Source of the DNA: GCA-2746795 sp963747345
Lineage (GTDB): Bacteria > Chloroflexota > Anaerolineae > Promineifilales > Promineifilaceae
NCBI GenBank assembly: GCA_963747345.1
Contig: CAVVFA010000030.1
Coordinates: 124,001-188,000, forward strand
Reading direction: 5' to 3'
Length of the DNA: 64,000 nucleotides
Notes under the pieces: model-generated
What the model saw: only the letters and a program-made list of their open reading frames with translations
The model's database searches: none
Told to the model about the DNA's origin: nothing
Shown here: in pieces, positions 63,446-64,000 of the stretch
Position numbering within the stretch: position 1 is the stretch's first letter
How the letters are laid out: every line of letters begins with the position of its first letter
Program-made: the position numbers and the translations under genes

Positions 63446-64000
63446 ATGAAGCTTTTGATTACGGGTGGGAGCAGCTATTTTGGACAGCATTTGGTGGCGT
63501 TGGCAATACCAGATTTTGAGGTGTGTTATACCTACAATCAAAATGATCCGCTGGCGTTACCGATTGGCCGACAGTTAGATATTCGGGATGAAACGGCCGT
63601 TTCCTATCTCATCACCATCCTTCCAACCAGACGCTATCATCCATCTAGCTGGCTCCAATCGCGGCAGCTGATATGGCAGAGGTCATCGTGCAAGGGGCGA
63701 CGAACGTAACTCAGGCAGCAGCCCAAGCCAATACCCGGCTCATCCACCTCTCAACCGACTGTGTATTTGATGGCCTGCAACCACCTTATGACGAAACGGC
63801 CGTTCCCACCCCCGTAAACGCCTACGGACAAGCAAAAACTGAAGCCGAACGTATCGTCCAGCAGCACCCCAACCACGTCATCATTCGCACCTCATTGATT
63901 TACAGTTTAGAAAACATGGATCACGGCACGAGCTGGATGGCTGCTGCCCTGCGTGAGGGGAAACCCGTCACCTTGTTCGACAACCAACTTCGCAATCCCG
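63446..64000 (+). CDS. RfbD-like dTDP-4-dehydrorhamnose reductase, frameshifted and cut by window end
   Basis: N-terminal MKLLITGGSSYFGQHLVALA nucleotide loop, then RQLDIRDETAVSYLI. The first frame leaves the family near 63627. Other frames restore PDAIIHLAGSNRGS, then after a second shift near 63670 DMAEVIVQGATNVTQAAAQA, LIHLSTDCVFDG, and YGQAKTEAER (catalytic Tyr and Lys). The frame stays open to base 64000. It reduces or modifies a nucleotide sugar (rhamnose type) if intact. Two single-base breaks in 50 bases again suggest sequence error. Confidence 0.75.

Larger units (their letters stand above)
336..63806. repeat. Dispersed palindrome AACGGCCGTT, about 67 exact copies
   Basis: A perfect 10-bp palindrome scattered through the whole window. 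Starts read by eye include 336, 873, 1623, 2025, 2303, 2425, 4293, 4761, 5352, 5585, 7397, 8534, 10396, 10583, 10892, 11141, 11328, 11660, 11943, 14134, 15417, 15764, 16757, 17026, 17110, 17718, 20070, 21403, 21627, 22349, 24570, 25525, 27628, 28563, 29632, 30130, 31550, 31862, 32595, 33536, 35926, 39223, 41514, 42319, 43676, 44202, 45641, 46558, 46749, 47381, 47610, 47839, 48211, 48261, 50513, 50537, 55552, 55998, 56462, 58126, 59377, 59584, 59843, 60333, 61327, 63592 and 63797; single positions may be off by one or two. Only about nine one-mismatch copies were noticed (for example near 3786, 11838, 33738). Most copies are inside genes, five are intergenic. The core contains CGGCCG. Function unknown. 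Confidence 0.95.

Noticed and set aside
336..63806. Symmetric extension of the AACGGCCGTT palindrome into longer arms (for example GGTAACGGCCGTTACC at 41511)
   Set aside because: A check of the first 44 copies showed complementary flanks at the first position in about 40 percent, not clearly above base-composition expectation; only the ten-base core is reliable.

Overview
The window looks like a bacterial chromosome segment, most likely from a Chloroflexota (Anaerolineae-like) member. That placement is an inference from gene style: lipoproteins and membrane-bound GT-C-like proteins with long soluble tails, histidine kinases with a 7TM sensor, an archaeal/fungal-type aspartate-semialdehyde dehydrogenase behind a T-box, an AbrB/PIN toxin-antitoxin pair and abundant intergenic mini-repeats. 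I see no phage genes, transposase, rRNA or CRISPR array.

Layout. 0-1.6 kb: end of a sensor kinase and its receiver. 1.6-5.8 kb (minus): lipoprotein, rsgA, SH3-like protein, membrane GT-C-like protein. 6-9.3 kb (minus): an acyl-CoA dehydrogenase with etfB/etfA, a fatty-acid oxidation unit. 9.5-12 kb: a large membrane protein gene broken by about five frameshifts. 12-13.8 kb: tRNA(CAU), asd and its T-box leader. 14-20 kb: vapBC-like pair, nnr, epimerase, tRNA-Arg, a deoxyribosyltransferase-like protein and an unrecognised gene pair. 20.5-25 kb: LysM/M23 peptidase, DUF192, degV, prfA, MaoC-like. 25-32 kb: class A PBP, HAD hydrolase, MFS exporter, EEP phosphatase. 32.4-42.9 kb (minus): an apparent operon of three sensor kinases, two receivers and a heterodimeric ABC exporter. 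43-50.5 kb: DUF3048 lipoprotein, cysteine desulfurase, tRNA-Leu, epimerase, metallopeptidase, TPR protein, trxB. 50.6-59 kb (minus): Ser/Thr kinase, PP2C phosphatase, vWA protein, FHA protein, response regulator and a Rel-type (p)ppGpp enzyme. 59-64 kb: PIG-L deacetylase, moaC, fused moaD-moaE, MazG-like, fabF, rnc and an rfbD-like gene cut by the window end.

Two window-wide signals stand out. First, the perfect 10-bp palindrome AACGGCCGTT occurs about 67 times, roughly once per kb, where chance predicts well under one. It is read in all three codon frames (as TAV, NGR or RP), so it is conserved as DNA and not as protein. It behaves like the HIP1 palindrome of cyanobacteria or an uptake-type signal, and it is the best candidate here for an undescribed system. 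Second, about fifteen otherwise intact genes or gene segments are interrupted by single-base frameshifts, which suggests uncorrected long-read errors more than real decay. Both can be tested directly.
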